Below are positions 40,562 to 48,791 of a DNA stretch of 64,000 nucleotides, one piece after another. Numbering within the stretch: position 1 is the first letter of the stretch; the number at the start of each line of letters is the position of its first letter. Below the pieces are notes generated by a model that saw only the letters and a program-made list of their open reading frames with translations, did no database searches and was not told where the DNA came from. A program made the translations under genes and the position numbers. The DNA is from JAQTNA01 sp043743785 (GTDB lineage Bacteria > Pseudomonadota > Gammaproteobacteria > Burkholderiales > Rhodocyclaceae): positions 56,606 to 120,605 of the forward strand of contig JAYTVW010000038.1 in the NCBI GenBank assembly GCA_043743785.1, read 5' to 3'.

Positions 40562-43507
40562 TCAGTCCTTGCGGGTTTCCACATGGACGAGCGGTTCGTC
40601 GGCAATGACCTTGGCCTGACGGGGCTTGCGGCCCAGACGGACGGGTACTGCCGGCGCCGCTTCGGCCGCTGGGGCGTGGCGGGTTTCCACCAGGGTCAGG
40701 CCGGCGGCAGCCAGGTCAATGGGCTTGGCCGGGGCGGCGGGTGCCGCTACAGGTGCCGCCGGGGCTGCCATCACCATGACGGGGGCGGCGGCTTCCACCG
40801 GCGCGGGTGCCGGGGTAGGCGCTTCCACGACGGCAGGTGCTTCCACCACCGCTGCCACTACCACGGGGGCGGTGACTTCCACCACCGGTGCCACTACCGC
40901 GACCGGGGCCACAAGCACTGGCAGAGGGGCTTCGGCGGGAGCGGCTGCCGCTTCAACAGCCACTTCGCTCAGGGCCACCGGCGCCAGGGCTTCCACCACG
41001 ACCGGCGCGGCTTCGACGAGAGCAGGGGCGGCCTCAAGCAGGACGGGGGCGGCTTCGGCCGGCTGGGCGATCACTTCGGCGCCAAGGGCTGCAACGCTGA
41101 CCTCTTCGGCGGCCACTGCGGCCACCTCGGTCACGACGGCCTGCTCTTCACCAGCGACCTGATCTTCCTTCGCCGTGCGTTCTCCACGACGGCCACCGCG
41201 ACGACCGCGACGACCGCGTTGGCCGCCCTGTTCGGTCAGGCCGGCATCACCGGCTGCGATTTCTTCGCCGGCTACGGCAACCAGGGCTTCCGTCTGGGCG
41301 CCATCCACGTCGGCGACTGGCGCTACGCTCTGGCGGGGTTCCCGGGGCTGACGGGGCTGACGCGGTTCGCGGGGCTCGCGGGGGGCCACTTCGCCACCTT
41401 CACGGGGTTCACGCGGCTCGCGGGCTTCCTTCGGCTCCCGGGGCTCACGAGGCTCGCGGCCTTCCTTGGGTTCGCGGCCGCGGCGCGGCTCCCGGGGTTC
41501 CCGCGGTTCGCGGACTTCAGCACCTTCGACGCGGGGAGTCCGTTCCTGCTTCTCGACCCGTTCGGCCTTTTCAGGGCGTTCGGCCCGTTCAGCGCGCTCA
41601 GCTCGTTCCGGACGCTCGCCCCGTTCCAGCTTTTCGCCTTGTTCGGAACGACTGCCGTCCCGGCTGGTGCGGCCACGGCCACGGCCACGGCCGTCACGTT
41701 CGCTGTCACGGCTCCGGTCACGGGGCCTGTCGCGGCCGCTCTTGGCGGGGGCGACGGGTTCCGGGGCGGGGGCTGCCACCGGGGTCGGCTCGCCCTTGAA
41801 GAAATCGACGATGCGGGCGAAGAAGCCCTTGGCCTGGGGCGCGGGGGCTACGACGGCCACGGGGGCCGGGGCTTCCGGCTTGTCTTCCACCATGGGGGCG
41901 GGCAGGCCCGGGGTGATGCCCTTGACGGCGGCCTCCTGGCGTGGCTTGACCTCCTGCTGGGCTTCCAGCTGGTAGCCTTCCTCTGGCGGCACTTCCACCA
42001 TCTTGTAGCTGGGGATGGCGACTTCGTCCAGATTCATCTGGTCGTGGCGCAGGCGGGTGATCTCCTGGGCCGGCGTTTCCATGTGAATGTTGGGGATGAG
42101 CACCACGCTCAATTTGTGGCGCATTTCGATGGCGTGGATCTCGGCGCGCTTCTCGTTCAGCAGGAAAGTCGCCACGTCCACCGGTACCTGGCAGTGCAGG
42201 GCGCCAGTATTTTCCTTCATGGCTTCCTCTTCCAGGATGCGCAGAATGTGCAGCGCGGAAGATTCGGTGCTGCGGATGTGGCCGGTGCCGATACAGCGCG
42301 GGCAGGGGATGTGGCTGGTCTCCCCCAGGCTCGGACGAAGGCGCTGGCGAGACAGCTCCAGCAGGCCGAAACGGGAAATCTTGCCGGTCTGGACGCGGGC
42401 CCGGTCGTAGTGCAGGGCATCCCGCAGGCGGTTTTCCACTTCCCGCTGGTTGCGGGCGTTTTCCATGTCGATGAAGTCGATGACGATGAGGCCACCCAGG
42501 TCACGCAAGCGCAGCTGGCGGCCGATTTCGTCGGCGGCTTCGCAGTTGGTGCGGGTAGCGGTTTCCTCGATGTCGGCGCCACGGGTGGAGCGGCCGGAGT
42601 TCACGTCCACCGCCACCAGGGCTTCCGTGTGGTCGATGACGATGGCGCCGCCGGAGGGCAGGGCCACCTGGCGGGCGAAGGCTGTCTCGATCTGGTGTTC
42701 GATCTGGAAGCGGGAGAACAGGGGCACATCGTCCCGGTAGCGCTTCACGCGGTTCACATTGCCCGGCATGACGTGGGCCATGAACTGGCGCGCCTGCTCA
42801 TAGACATCGTCGGTATCGATGAGGATTTCGCCGATATCGGGCTGGAAGTAATCGCGGATGGCGCGGATGACCAGGCTGCCTTCCTGATAGATCAGGAACG
42901 CGCCGCTCTGGCCAGTGGCGGCGCCTTCGATGGCACGCCACAGCTGCATGAGATAGTTCAGATCCCATTGCAGTTCTTCCAGGTTGCGGCCGATGCCGGC
43001 GGTGCGGGCGATAAGGCTCATGCCGGCCGGAACTTCCAGCTGGTCCATGATTTCCCGCAGCTCGGCCCGGTCGTCACCTTCGACGCGGCGGGAAACACCA
43101 CCGCCCCGGGGGTTGTTGGGCATCAGCACCAGATAGCGGCCGGCCAGTGAGATGAAGGTGGTCAGGGCTGCGCCCTTGTTACCCCGTTCGTCCTTGTCCA
43201 CCTGCACGATGATTTCCTGGCCGACCTTGAGGGCGTCCTGGATGCGCGCCTTGGAAGGCTCGATATCGGCACGGAAGAATGCCCGGGAGACTTCCTTGAA
43301 GGGCAGGAAGCCGTGGCGGTCGGTGCCGTAATCCACAAAGCACGCCTCGAGGCTGGGCTCGATGCGGGTGATGATGGCCTTGTAGATGTTGCTCTTGCGT
43401 TGTTCCTTGGCTGCGGATTCGATGTCCAGGTCAATCAGTTTCTGGCCATCGACGATGGCGACACGTAGCTCTTCGGCCTGTGTCGCATTGAAAAGCATGC
43501 GCTTCAT
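40562..43507 (-). CDS. rne: ribonuclease E
   Basis: A 981-residue endoribonuclease and degradosome scaffold. The catalytic half starts MKRMLFNATQAEELRVAIVD. It has an S1 domain (about 38-120), the DNase-I-like site with Asp in VAVDVNSGR and VIDFIDM, and the zinc-link CPRCIGTGHI. The C-terminal half (from about 510) is low-complexity. It includes an Arg/Glu-rich RNA-binding tract, then REP tripeptide repeats (about 660-728, PREPREP and KEGREPREP variants), then Ala/Val/Pro/Glu-rich sequence. A GRKPRQAKVI segment near the end may bind a partner. It diverges from rluC, as is classic in proteobacteria; a 445-bp gap leaves room for the autoregulatory 5' leader. Confidence 0.96.
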   Translation of the reverse strand: MKRMLFNATQAEELRVAIVDGQKLIDLDIESAAKEQRKSNIYKAIITRIEPSLEACFVDYGTDRHGFLPFKEVSRAFFRADIEPSKARIQDALKVGQEIIVQVDKDERGNKGAALTTFISLAGRYLVLMPNNPRGGGVSRRVEGDDRAELREIMDQLEVPAGMSLIARTAGIGRNLEELQWDLNYLMQLWRAIEGAATGQSGAFLIYQEGSLVIRAIRDYFQPDIGEILIDTDDVYEQARQFMAHVMPGNVNRVKRYRDDVPLFSRFQIEHQIETAFARQVALPSGGAIVIDHTEALVAVDVNSGRSTRGADIEETATRTNCEAADEIGRQLRLRDLGGLIVIDFIDMENARNQREVENRLRDALHYDRARVQTGKISRFGLLELSRQRLRPSLGETSHIPCPRCIGTGHIRSTESSALHILRILEEEAMKENTGALHCQVPVDVATFLLNEKRAEIHAIEMRHKLSVVLIPNIHMETPAQEITRLRHDQMNLDEVAIPSYKMVEVPPEEGYQLEAQQEVKPRQEAAVKGITPGLPAPMVEDKPEAPAPVAVVAPAPQAKGFFARIVDFFKGEPTPVAAPAPEPVAPAKSGRDRPRDRSRDSERDGRGRGRGRTSRDGSRSEQGEKLERGERPERAERAERAERPEKAERVEKQERTPRVEGAEVREPREPREPRRGREPKEGREPREPREPKEAREPREPREGGEVAPREPREPRQPRQPREPRQSVAPVADVDGAQTEALVAVAGEEIAAGDAGLTEQGGQRGRRGRRGGRRGERTAKEDQVAGEEQAVVTEVAAVAAEEVSVAALGAEVIAQPAEAAPVLLEAAPALVEAAPVVVEALAPVALSEVAVEAAAAPAEAPLPVLVAPVAVVAPVVEVTAPVVVAAVVEAPAVVEAPTPAPAPVEAAAPVMVMAAPAAPVAAPAAPAKPIDLAAAGLTLVETRHAPAAEAAPAVPVRLGRKPRQAKVIADEPLVHVETRKD

Positions 43508-43952
43508 TATTTATGGTTCTCCCGCGCGCACGGGCAGAACTCTGGACAGGACACACCTTGCTTAGAACAAGCCTCTCGCCATTTTCAGCGGGTTGGCAGG
43601 GCGATAGATATTAGTTTGGCGTAGTGGCATATTTGTTAGATATATTCAAACTAATTCAGTGGCTTGTCTCATTTTTCGCGAAGCCGGCGCGGGTGGCGGG
43701 GGCTTCGGGAGAGTGCATTCTGCGAGTGCCAGGCGCGCGATTATCAAGTACCATCGCTGCTTTTGGTGAGCGAAGTTAACCGTCTTTATACCGTCTTTTG
43801 TCCAGTTTCGTCGAGAATCACTTGTCATGCCTTGGCAATGATCGCATGGATTTTCGACTCAATGTCGGTGTGCCCATGATCGCTCCCTGCCGCCTCTTCG
43901 GGTCGGCTGGCGCCGCGATACATAATGGCAAACACGCCGAAGTATATTCGCA
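43508..43952. other. rne / rluC divergent region, probable rne leader
   Basis: 445 bp without a gene, with an AT-rich middle (43610-43680) where promoters are likely. Long rne leaders mediate autoregulation in related bacteria, which would fit; I cannot draw a specific structure. Confidence 0.5.
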
Positions 43953-44954
43953 ATGAAGGAGTTACGCAAAGCCTTGGAACCACTTTCTATAGCCGTTTCC
44001 GGCACCCCGGCGGTCCGCCGGGAAACCGTGGGTGAAGAGGCTGAAAACCAGCGCATCGACAACTGGCTGCTGCGCCAGTTGAAAGGTGTGCCGAAGAGCC
44101 ATATCTACCGCATTCTCAGGAGCGGTGAAGTCCGGGTGAACGGCAAGCGGGTGGATGCCACTTGCCGCCTGGCCGTCGGCGACGAGGTGCGCATTCCGCC
44201 GGTGCGCATGGCGGCGGTGGACCCGGAGGCCCGCCCGGCACCCGGCCGGGATTTCGACGTGGCCTTCGAGGACGAGTTCCTCCTGGCCCTGCACAAGCCC
44301 GCCGGCGTGGCGGTGCATGGGGGCAGCGGGGTCTCCTTCGGCGTCATCGAACAATTGAGGAGCGCCAGGCCCGAGGCCCGTTTTCTGGAACTGGTACACC
44401 GCCTGGACCGGGAGACCTCCGGCCTCCTGCTGGTGGGCAAGAAGCGCTCGACCCTGACGGCGCTACACGACCTGATGCGGGAGGGCGGCGTCGAGAAGCG
44501 CTACTTCACCTTGGTGAAGGGGCGCTGGATGAATCCCCTGCAGCATGTGCGCCAGCCCTTGAAAAAGTACTTGCTGGAAAACGGTGAGCGGCGGGTGGAA
44601 GTGCACCCGGAAGGCAAGGTGGCCCACAGCATCGTGCGCCTGGTGGCGCGCTGGCAGGACTACAGCTTGCTGGAGGTGGAGCTGAAGACGGGGCGTACCC
44701 ATCAGATCCGGGTGCACCTGACCCACCTGGGCTTTCCCCTCTGCGGCGACGACAAGTATGGTGACTTCGCCCTCAACAAGACTCTGCAGAAAGAGGGTCT
44801 GAAGCGCATGTTCCTGCATGCGGCGAAGCTTTCCTTGATGCACCCCGGCACCGGGACAAGGCTGGAACTGACGGCGGCCCTGCCGGAGGATCTGCAGGCC
44901 TTCATCGCCACACTGGACAAGAATGGAAAGCGGGATTATGGCCAGACAGTATGA
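43953..44954 (+). CDS. rluC: 23S rRNA pseudouridine synthase RluC
   Basis: A 333-residue enzyme that makes pseudouridines in domain V-adjacent 23S rRNA (955/2504/2580 in E. coli numbering). The N-terminal S4 RNA-binding domain (NQRIDNWLLRQL ... SHIYRILRSGEVRVNGKRV) is followed by the catalytic domain with Asp in VHRLDRETSGLLLV and the TGRTHQIRVHL motif. The ATG at 43953 has no good Shine-Dalgarno upstream, while AAGGAG lies inside codons 2-3, so a later start (TTG at codon 8 or beyond) is possible. The next gene overlaps by 17 bp. Confidence 0.94.
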   Translation: MKELRKALEPLSIAVSGTPAVRRETVGEEAENQRIDNWLLRQLKGVPKSHIYRILRSGEVRVNGKRVDATCRLAVGDEVRIPPVRMAAVDPEARPAPGRDFDVAFEDEFLLALHKPAGVAVHGGSGVSFGVIEQLRSARPEARFLELVHRLDRETSGLLLVGKKRSTLTALHDLMREGGVEKRYFTLVKGRWMNPLQHVRQPLKKYLLENGERRVEVHPEGKVAHSIVRLVARWQDYSLLEVELKTGRTHQIRVHLTHLGFPLCGDDKYGDFALNKTLQKEGLKRMFLHAAKLSLMHPGTGTRLELTAALPEDLQAFIATLDKNGKRDYGQTV

Positions 44955-45606
44955 GTTGATCGTTTTTGACTGGGATGGCACTTTGCTGGATTCCGCCGGG
45001 GCCATTGCCGCCTGCATCCAGGCGGCGGCCCGGGACCTGGGCCTGACGGTGCCCTCGGATGAGGCGGCGCGGCATGTCATCGGGCTTGGTCTGGCGGACG
45101 CCCTGATGCGTGCCATGCCGGAGGTGGATGCGGCCCTCTACCCCCGGGTGGCGGAGCGCTACCGCCACCACTTCCTCAGCCAGGACCAGGATCTTTCCCT
45201 GTTTCCCGGCGCCCAGGCCCTGATCCGGGCGCTGCACGGCGAGGCCCTGCTCCTGGGGGTGGCCACGGGCAAGAGCCGCCTGGGCCTCTCCCGGGCTTTG
45301 GAACACAGTGGCCTCGGCCCCTTCTTTCACGCCACCCGGACTGCGGACGAGACCTTCTCCAAGCCCCATCCGGCCATGCTGGAAGAGCTTATGGCAGAAC
45401 TGGGCGTGGGGCCGGAAGCCACCCTGATGATCGGTGACACTACTCACGACCTGCAGATGGCTAACAATGCCGGCGTCGCCTCCCTGGCGGTGTCCTTCGG
45501 CGCCCACCCCAAGGAAATGCTCTTGGCGGAGCGGCCCCTGATGTGCTTCGACCGCTTTGCGGACATGGGGGAGTGGCTTTTGAAAAGCGTGAGGGGTGAG
45601 GGGTGA
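44938..45606 (+). CDS. HAD-superfamily phosphatase (phosphoglycolate-phosphatase-like)
   Basis: A 222-residue HAD hydrolase. Motif I is VFDWDGTLLDS (nucleophile Asp and acid Asp), motif II is GVATGKS, and motifs III/IV are KPHPAML and MIGDTTHDLQMANNAG. The helical cap suggests small substrates such as phosphoglycolate or a nucleotide. The start overlaps rluC by 17 bp, a common rluC-HAD pair. The last codons (SVRGEG and the TGA) are encoded by a GTGAGGG heptamer array, so the native C-terminus has been replaced or extended. Confidence 0.9.
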   Translation: MARQYELIVFDWDGTLLDSAGAIAACIQAAARDLGLTVPSDEAARHVIGLGLADALMRAMPEVDAALYPRVAERYRHHFLSQDQDLSLFPGAQALIRALHGEALLLGVATGKSRLGLSRALEHSGLGPFFHATRTADETFSKPHPAMLEELMAELGVGPEATLMIGDTTHDLQMANNAGVASLAVSFGAHPKEMLLAERPLMCFDRFADMGEWLLKSVRGEG

Positions 45607-45623
45607 GGGGTGAGGGGTGAGGA
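45589..45623. repeat. one-armed heptamer array bridging two genes
   Basis: Five direct units: four GTGAGGG and one GTGAGGA. It encodes the last codons and stop of the HAD gene (TGA at 45604) and the GTG start (45610) of the Rieske gene. No inverted partner arm is found. Confidence 0.87.
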
Positions 45624-45975
45624 GTCCGGCTTGCGCCTCATCTGTGATTCGGCGGTTTTGGTGGAAGGCGGGGACGGGCTGCGCTTCGAGGTGGTGTGGC
45701 GGGGGGAGAAGGCGGCGGCATTTGCGGTGCGTCAGGGCGGCCGGGTTTATGCCTATTTCAACCGTTGCGCCCACGTGCCCATGGAACTGGACTGGAACCC
45801 GGGCAAGTTCCGCGACCTTTCCGGCTTATACTTGATCTGCGCCACCCATGGCGCCCTCTACCTCCCCGAGAACGGACACTGTATCGCCGGCCCGTGCAAG
45901 GGGAGGTTTCTCGAAAAGCTGCCGGTGGAAGAGCGTGACGGCAAGGTGTACGTAAATACTTCAAAAGCGATTTGA
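45610..45975 (+). CDS. Rieske [2Fe-2S] protein
   Basis: A 121-residue soluble Rieske ferredoxin-type protein. The cluster ligands are in FNRCAHVPMELDW (Cys-X-His) and LICATHGALYLPENGHC (Cys-X2-His). There is no membrane anchor, so it is probably a ferredoxin-like electron carrier. The likely start is the GTG at 45610, which lies inside the heptamer array; units GAGGGG just upstream could pair with 16S rRNA. The stop TGA ends on the first base of a MITE-like element (45975). It sits in a HAD-Rieske-S49 peptidase row often seen after rluC. Confidence 0.87.
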   Translation: MRGEESGLRLICDSAVLVEGGDGLRFEVVWRGEKAAAFAVRQGGRVYAYFNRCAHVPMELDWNPGKFRDLSGLYLICATHGALYLPENGHCIAGPCKGRFLEKLPVEERDGKVYVNTSKAI

Positions 45976-46069
45976 AACGCCGAGGCGCAGAGGCGCCGAG
46001 AGATCGAAGGCTTCTTCGATCTTATGTGGAGCCTCAAAAAGAAAAGGTTCTTCTCTGCGTCTCGGCGTT
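45975..46069. repeat. short MITE-like element on the stop codon of the Rieske gene
   Basis: 95 bp. The left arm is AAACGCCGAGGCGCAGAGGC plus GCCGAGAGATC; the shortened right arm is CTTCTCTGCGTCTCGGCGTT. The core differs from the 127-bp copies and includes GATCGAAGGCTTCTTCGATC, an extra hairpin. It begins on the third base of the Rieske TGA and ends 27 bp before the peptidase start. Confidence 0.82.
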
Positions 46070-46096
46070 AAGTAATCTGCTTTATTAAAGAGGGTA

Positions 46097-47056
46097 ATGA
46101 TGGCGCAGGATCAGGAGAGTAGTGAGCCGGGTTGGGAGCGGAAGCTGTTGGAAAAGCTGGCGCTGGAGTCCCTGCGGGAGCAGCGCATTCGTCGGCGTTG
46201 GGGCATTCTCTTCAAGACCCTCACGTTTGCCTATCTGGGTGTCGTGCTGTATTTCGCCCTGGACCTGGGGGGCGGCTCCGACGGCCTGGGGGATGGCAAG
46301 CGCCATACCGCCTTGGTGCAATTGAACGGCGTCATTCGCGACAAGAGCGATGCCAGCGCCGAGCGCCTCATGGAGGCCCTGCAGGGCGCTTTCGAAAACA
46401 ATGGGACCGCCGGGGTGGTGCTGAAGATCAACAGCCCGGGGGGTAGCCCGGTGCAATCCGGCATGATCTATGACGAAATCCGCCGCCAGCGGGCCAAGCA
46501 TCCGAAAATACCGATCTACGTGGTGGTGGAAGACATCTGCGCCTCCGGCGGCTATTACGTGGCGGCGGCGGCGGACGCCATCTATGTGGACAAGGCCAGC
46601 ATCATCGGCTCCATTGGCGTGCTCATGGATGGTTTCGGCTTCACCGGCAGCATGGACAAGCTTGGCGTGGAGCGGCGCCTGTTGACGGCGGGGGAGAACA
46701 AGGGCTTCCTCGATCCCTTCTCGCCACAGCAGCCCAAACAACTGGAATTCGCCAAGGCCATGCTGGGCGAAGTGCACGAGCAGTTCATCGACGCGGTGCG
46801 TAAAGGTCGGGGCAAGCGCCTCAAGGAAACCCCGGAGATGTTCTCCGGCCTGATGTGGACCGGCGCCCGGGGCGTTAGCATGGGCCTGGCAGATGGCTTC
46901 GGCAGCGTGGATTCCGTGGCCCGGGACGTCATCAAGGCCGAGGATGTGCGGGATTACACCGTGAAGCAGAATTTTGCCGAACGCTTCGCCCAGAAAATCG
47001 GCTCCGAAACCGCCGCCAGCCTGACCTATGCCCTGGGGCACTGGACCATGCACTGA
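46097..47056 (+). CDS. sppA: signal-peptide-peptidase-type S49 protease
   Basis: A 319-residue inner-membrane serine protease of the short SppA/SohB type. An N-terminal anchor (about 40-60, FKTLTFAYLGVVLYFALDLG) is followed by one S49 domain with the motif LKINSPGGSPVQS. The nucleophile is Ser150 in CASGGYYVAAAADA, and the general-base candidate is Lys202 in TAGENKG. It digests residual signal peptides or membrane proteins. ATGs at 46097 and 46100 are both possible; AGAGGGTA upstream suits the second slightly better. A heptamer array begins 3 bp after the stop. Confidence 0.92.
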   Translation: MMAQDQESSEPGWERKLLEKLALESLREQRIRRRWGILFKTLTFAYLGVVLYFALDLGGGSDGLGDGKRHTALVQLNGVIRDKSDASAERLMEALQGAFENNGTAGVVLKINSPGGSPVQSGMIYDEIRRQRAKHPKIPIYVVVEDICASGGYYVAAAADAIYVDKASIIGSIGVLMDGFGFTGSMDKLGVERRLLTAGENKGFLDPFSPQQPKQLEFAKAMLGEVHEQFIDAVRKGRGKRLKETPEMFSGLMWTGARGVSMGLADGFGSVDSVARDVIKAEDVRDYTVKQNFAERFAQKIGSETAASLTYALGHWTMH

Positions 47057-47059
47057 TAG

Positions 47060-47080
47060 TTGCAAGTCACAAGTTGCAAC
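47060..47080. repeat. one-armed heptamer array, TTGCAAG type
   Basis: Three direct units TTGCAAG, TCACAAG, TTGCAAC: the same unit as the left arm at 38454. It occupies the 42-bp gap between the peptidase stop and the L,D-transpeptidase start. Confidence 0.7.
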
Positions 47081-47098
47081 TGAAAGAAGGTATCGAAG

Positions 47099-48739
47099 GT
47101 GTTTGAATCCGTGGCACTCCGGCGCTTCTGTCTTGTCCTCTGCACCCTGTTTTGCCTGGCTCCCGCCCACGCAGCCAACGAGGCGGCCCTCAGTATTCAG
47201 GAGATGCTCCTGGCTGGCGCCCTGCCGGTTCTCAAGCCGACCCGCTTCGGCGACCTCAAGGAGCCGCTGCAGCGTTTCTACGGGGCTGGCGAGTTTGCTC
47301 CGGTCTGGATGAAGGACGGCAAGCCCACGGCCCGGGGGAAACAGGCCCTGGCACTGCTGGAACTGGCCCAAAGCCATGGTCTGGAACCGGCCGACTACTC
47401 CCTGCCAGAACTGGAACAACGCTTCCAGCACCCCATGCCCCCCCAGGCCCTGGAAACGGATGTGGCCCTCTCGGCGGCCCTGTTTCGTTTCCTTTCCGAC
47501 CTGCACGGCGGGCGGGTGAATTCCCGCCAGATGAGTTTCGAGATTGATGCCGTGCCGCGGCGCCTGGATCTGCCGGTGCTTCTGCGGGAGGCCCTGGGGC
47601 GGGAGCGTCTGCCGGCCCTGGTGGAGGAGGTGGCGCCGCGCTTCGGCGTGTATGAGCGCCTGCGCCAGGCGCTGGCCACCTGGCGCCAGGTTCCGGCCGC
47701 AGCGCCGCTGCCCGTGGTGAAGAAGCTGGAGCCGGGCCAGCCTTATGGGGCACTGGCGGCCTTGGCGCGGCGCCTGGTGGCCCTGGGTGATTTGCCCCCC
47801 GGGAGCGCGGTGCCGGCGCGCTACGAGGGGGCGGTGGTGGACGCCATGAAACATTTTCAGGCACGCCACGGCCTGGTGGCGGACGGTGTCGTCGGCCGCG
47901 GCAGCTTCGAGGCCCTGAATACGCCACCGTCCGTGCGGGTGCGCCAGATCGAGCTGGCCATGGAACGTTTCCGCTGGCTGCTGCCGCCGGAGTCCAAGTC
48001 CGGCAAGACGGTCGGCGTGAATATCCCTGAATTCCGGCTGCGTGCGCTGGAAATGAAGTCAGGGCGTCTGGAGACACGCCTGGCCATGGACGTGATTGTC
48101 GGCAAGGCCCTGGATACCCGCACGCCGCTGTTCGACGAGGACATGCGTTCCATCGAATTCAAGCCCTACTGGAACGTGCCCCTGTCCATCGCCAAGGGGG
48201 AGATGCTGCCCAAATTGCACAAGAATCCGGATTATCTTGCCAAGGCAGCCATGGAATTCGTACCCGTGGGGGGCGGCGCGGCGACCACGGCCGTGACGCC
48301 GGAAGCCCTGGCGGCGGTGGCCCGGGGCGCCCTGCGTATTCGTCAGCGGCCCGGCGGCAAGAATGCCCTGGGGGACATCAAGTTCGTGTTGCCCAACAAT
48401 ATGAACATCTACCTGCACCACACTTCTTCGCCGGCCCTCTTCAAGAAAAGCCGGCGGGATCTCAGCCACGGCTGCATCCGGGTCGAGGACCCGGTGGCTC
48501 TGGCGAAGTTCGTCCTGGAAGATCAGGCGGAGTGGACCGAGGCGCGTATCCGCTCCGCCATGGACGCGGACAAGCCTTCCAGCGTGCATCTGCTCCATCC
48601 AGTGCCGGTGCTCATTTTCTACACCACCGCCGTGGTGGAAGCCGACGGCCGCACGCTCTTCCTGCCCGATGTGTATGGCCTGGATGGCAAACTCGATGCC
48701 GCCCTGAAGCAGCGCAGCGCCCGCCTGGCGGCGCCGTAA
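47099..48739 (+). CDS. L,D-transpeptidase of the YcbB/LdtD family
   Basis: A 546-residue periplasmic enzyme that forms 3-3 cross-links in peptidoglycan. A signal peptide (VALRRFCLVLCTLFCLAPAH, cut after AHA) is followed by the LdtD scaffold domain, a peptidoglycan-binding helical domain (AVVDAMKHFQARHGLVADGV), and the YkuD catalytic domain with HHTSSPALF and Cys459 in LSHGCIRVEDPVAL. It starts with GTG at 47099. Its length and domain order are normal for LdtD. Confidence 0.92.
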   Translation: MFESVALRRFCLVLCTLFCLAPAHAANEAALSIQEMLLAGALPVLKPTRFGDLKEPLQRFYGAGEFAPVWMKDGKPTARGKQALALLELAQSHGLEPADYSLPELEQRFQHPMPPQALETDVALSAALFRFLSDLHGGRVNSRQMSFEIDAVPRRLDLPVLLREALGRERLPALVEEVAPRFGVYERLRQALATWRQVPAAAPLPVVKKLEPGQPYGALAALARRLVALGDLPPGSAVPARYEGAVVDAMKHFQARHGLVADGVVGRGSFEALNTPPSVRVRQIELAMERFRWLLPPESKSGKTVGVNIPEFRLRALEMKSGRLETRLAMDVIVGKALDTRTPLFDEDMRSIEFKPYWNVPLSIAKGEMLPKLHKNPDYLAKAAMEFVPVGGGAATTAVTPEALAAVARGALRIRQRPGGKNALGDIKFVLPNNMNIYLHHTSSPALFKKSRRDLSHGCIRVEDPVALAKFVLEDQAEWTEARIRSAMDADKPSSVHLLHPVPVLIFYTTAVVEADGRTLFLPDVYGLDGKLDAALKQRSARLAAP

Positions 48740-48791
48740 GTGATGGGGAACAGGCCTTGTCGGGAATGAAACCTCTGGGTGGATCAGGCGC

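Noticed and set aside
40583..43150. An 855-codon open frame antisense to rne
   Set aside because: It mirrors the high-GC, repeat-rich rne coding strand; the protein is His/Gly/Arg-rich with no domain, whereas rne has full catalytic motifs.
45589..45623. The heptamer arrays read as CRISPR-like repeats
   Set aside because: Units are 7 bp and contiguous with no unique spacers, and no cas genes are present.
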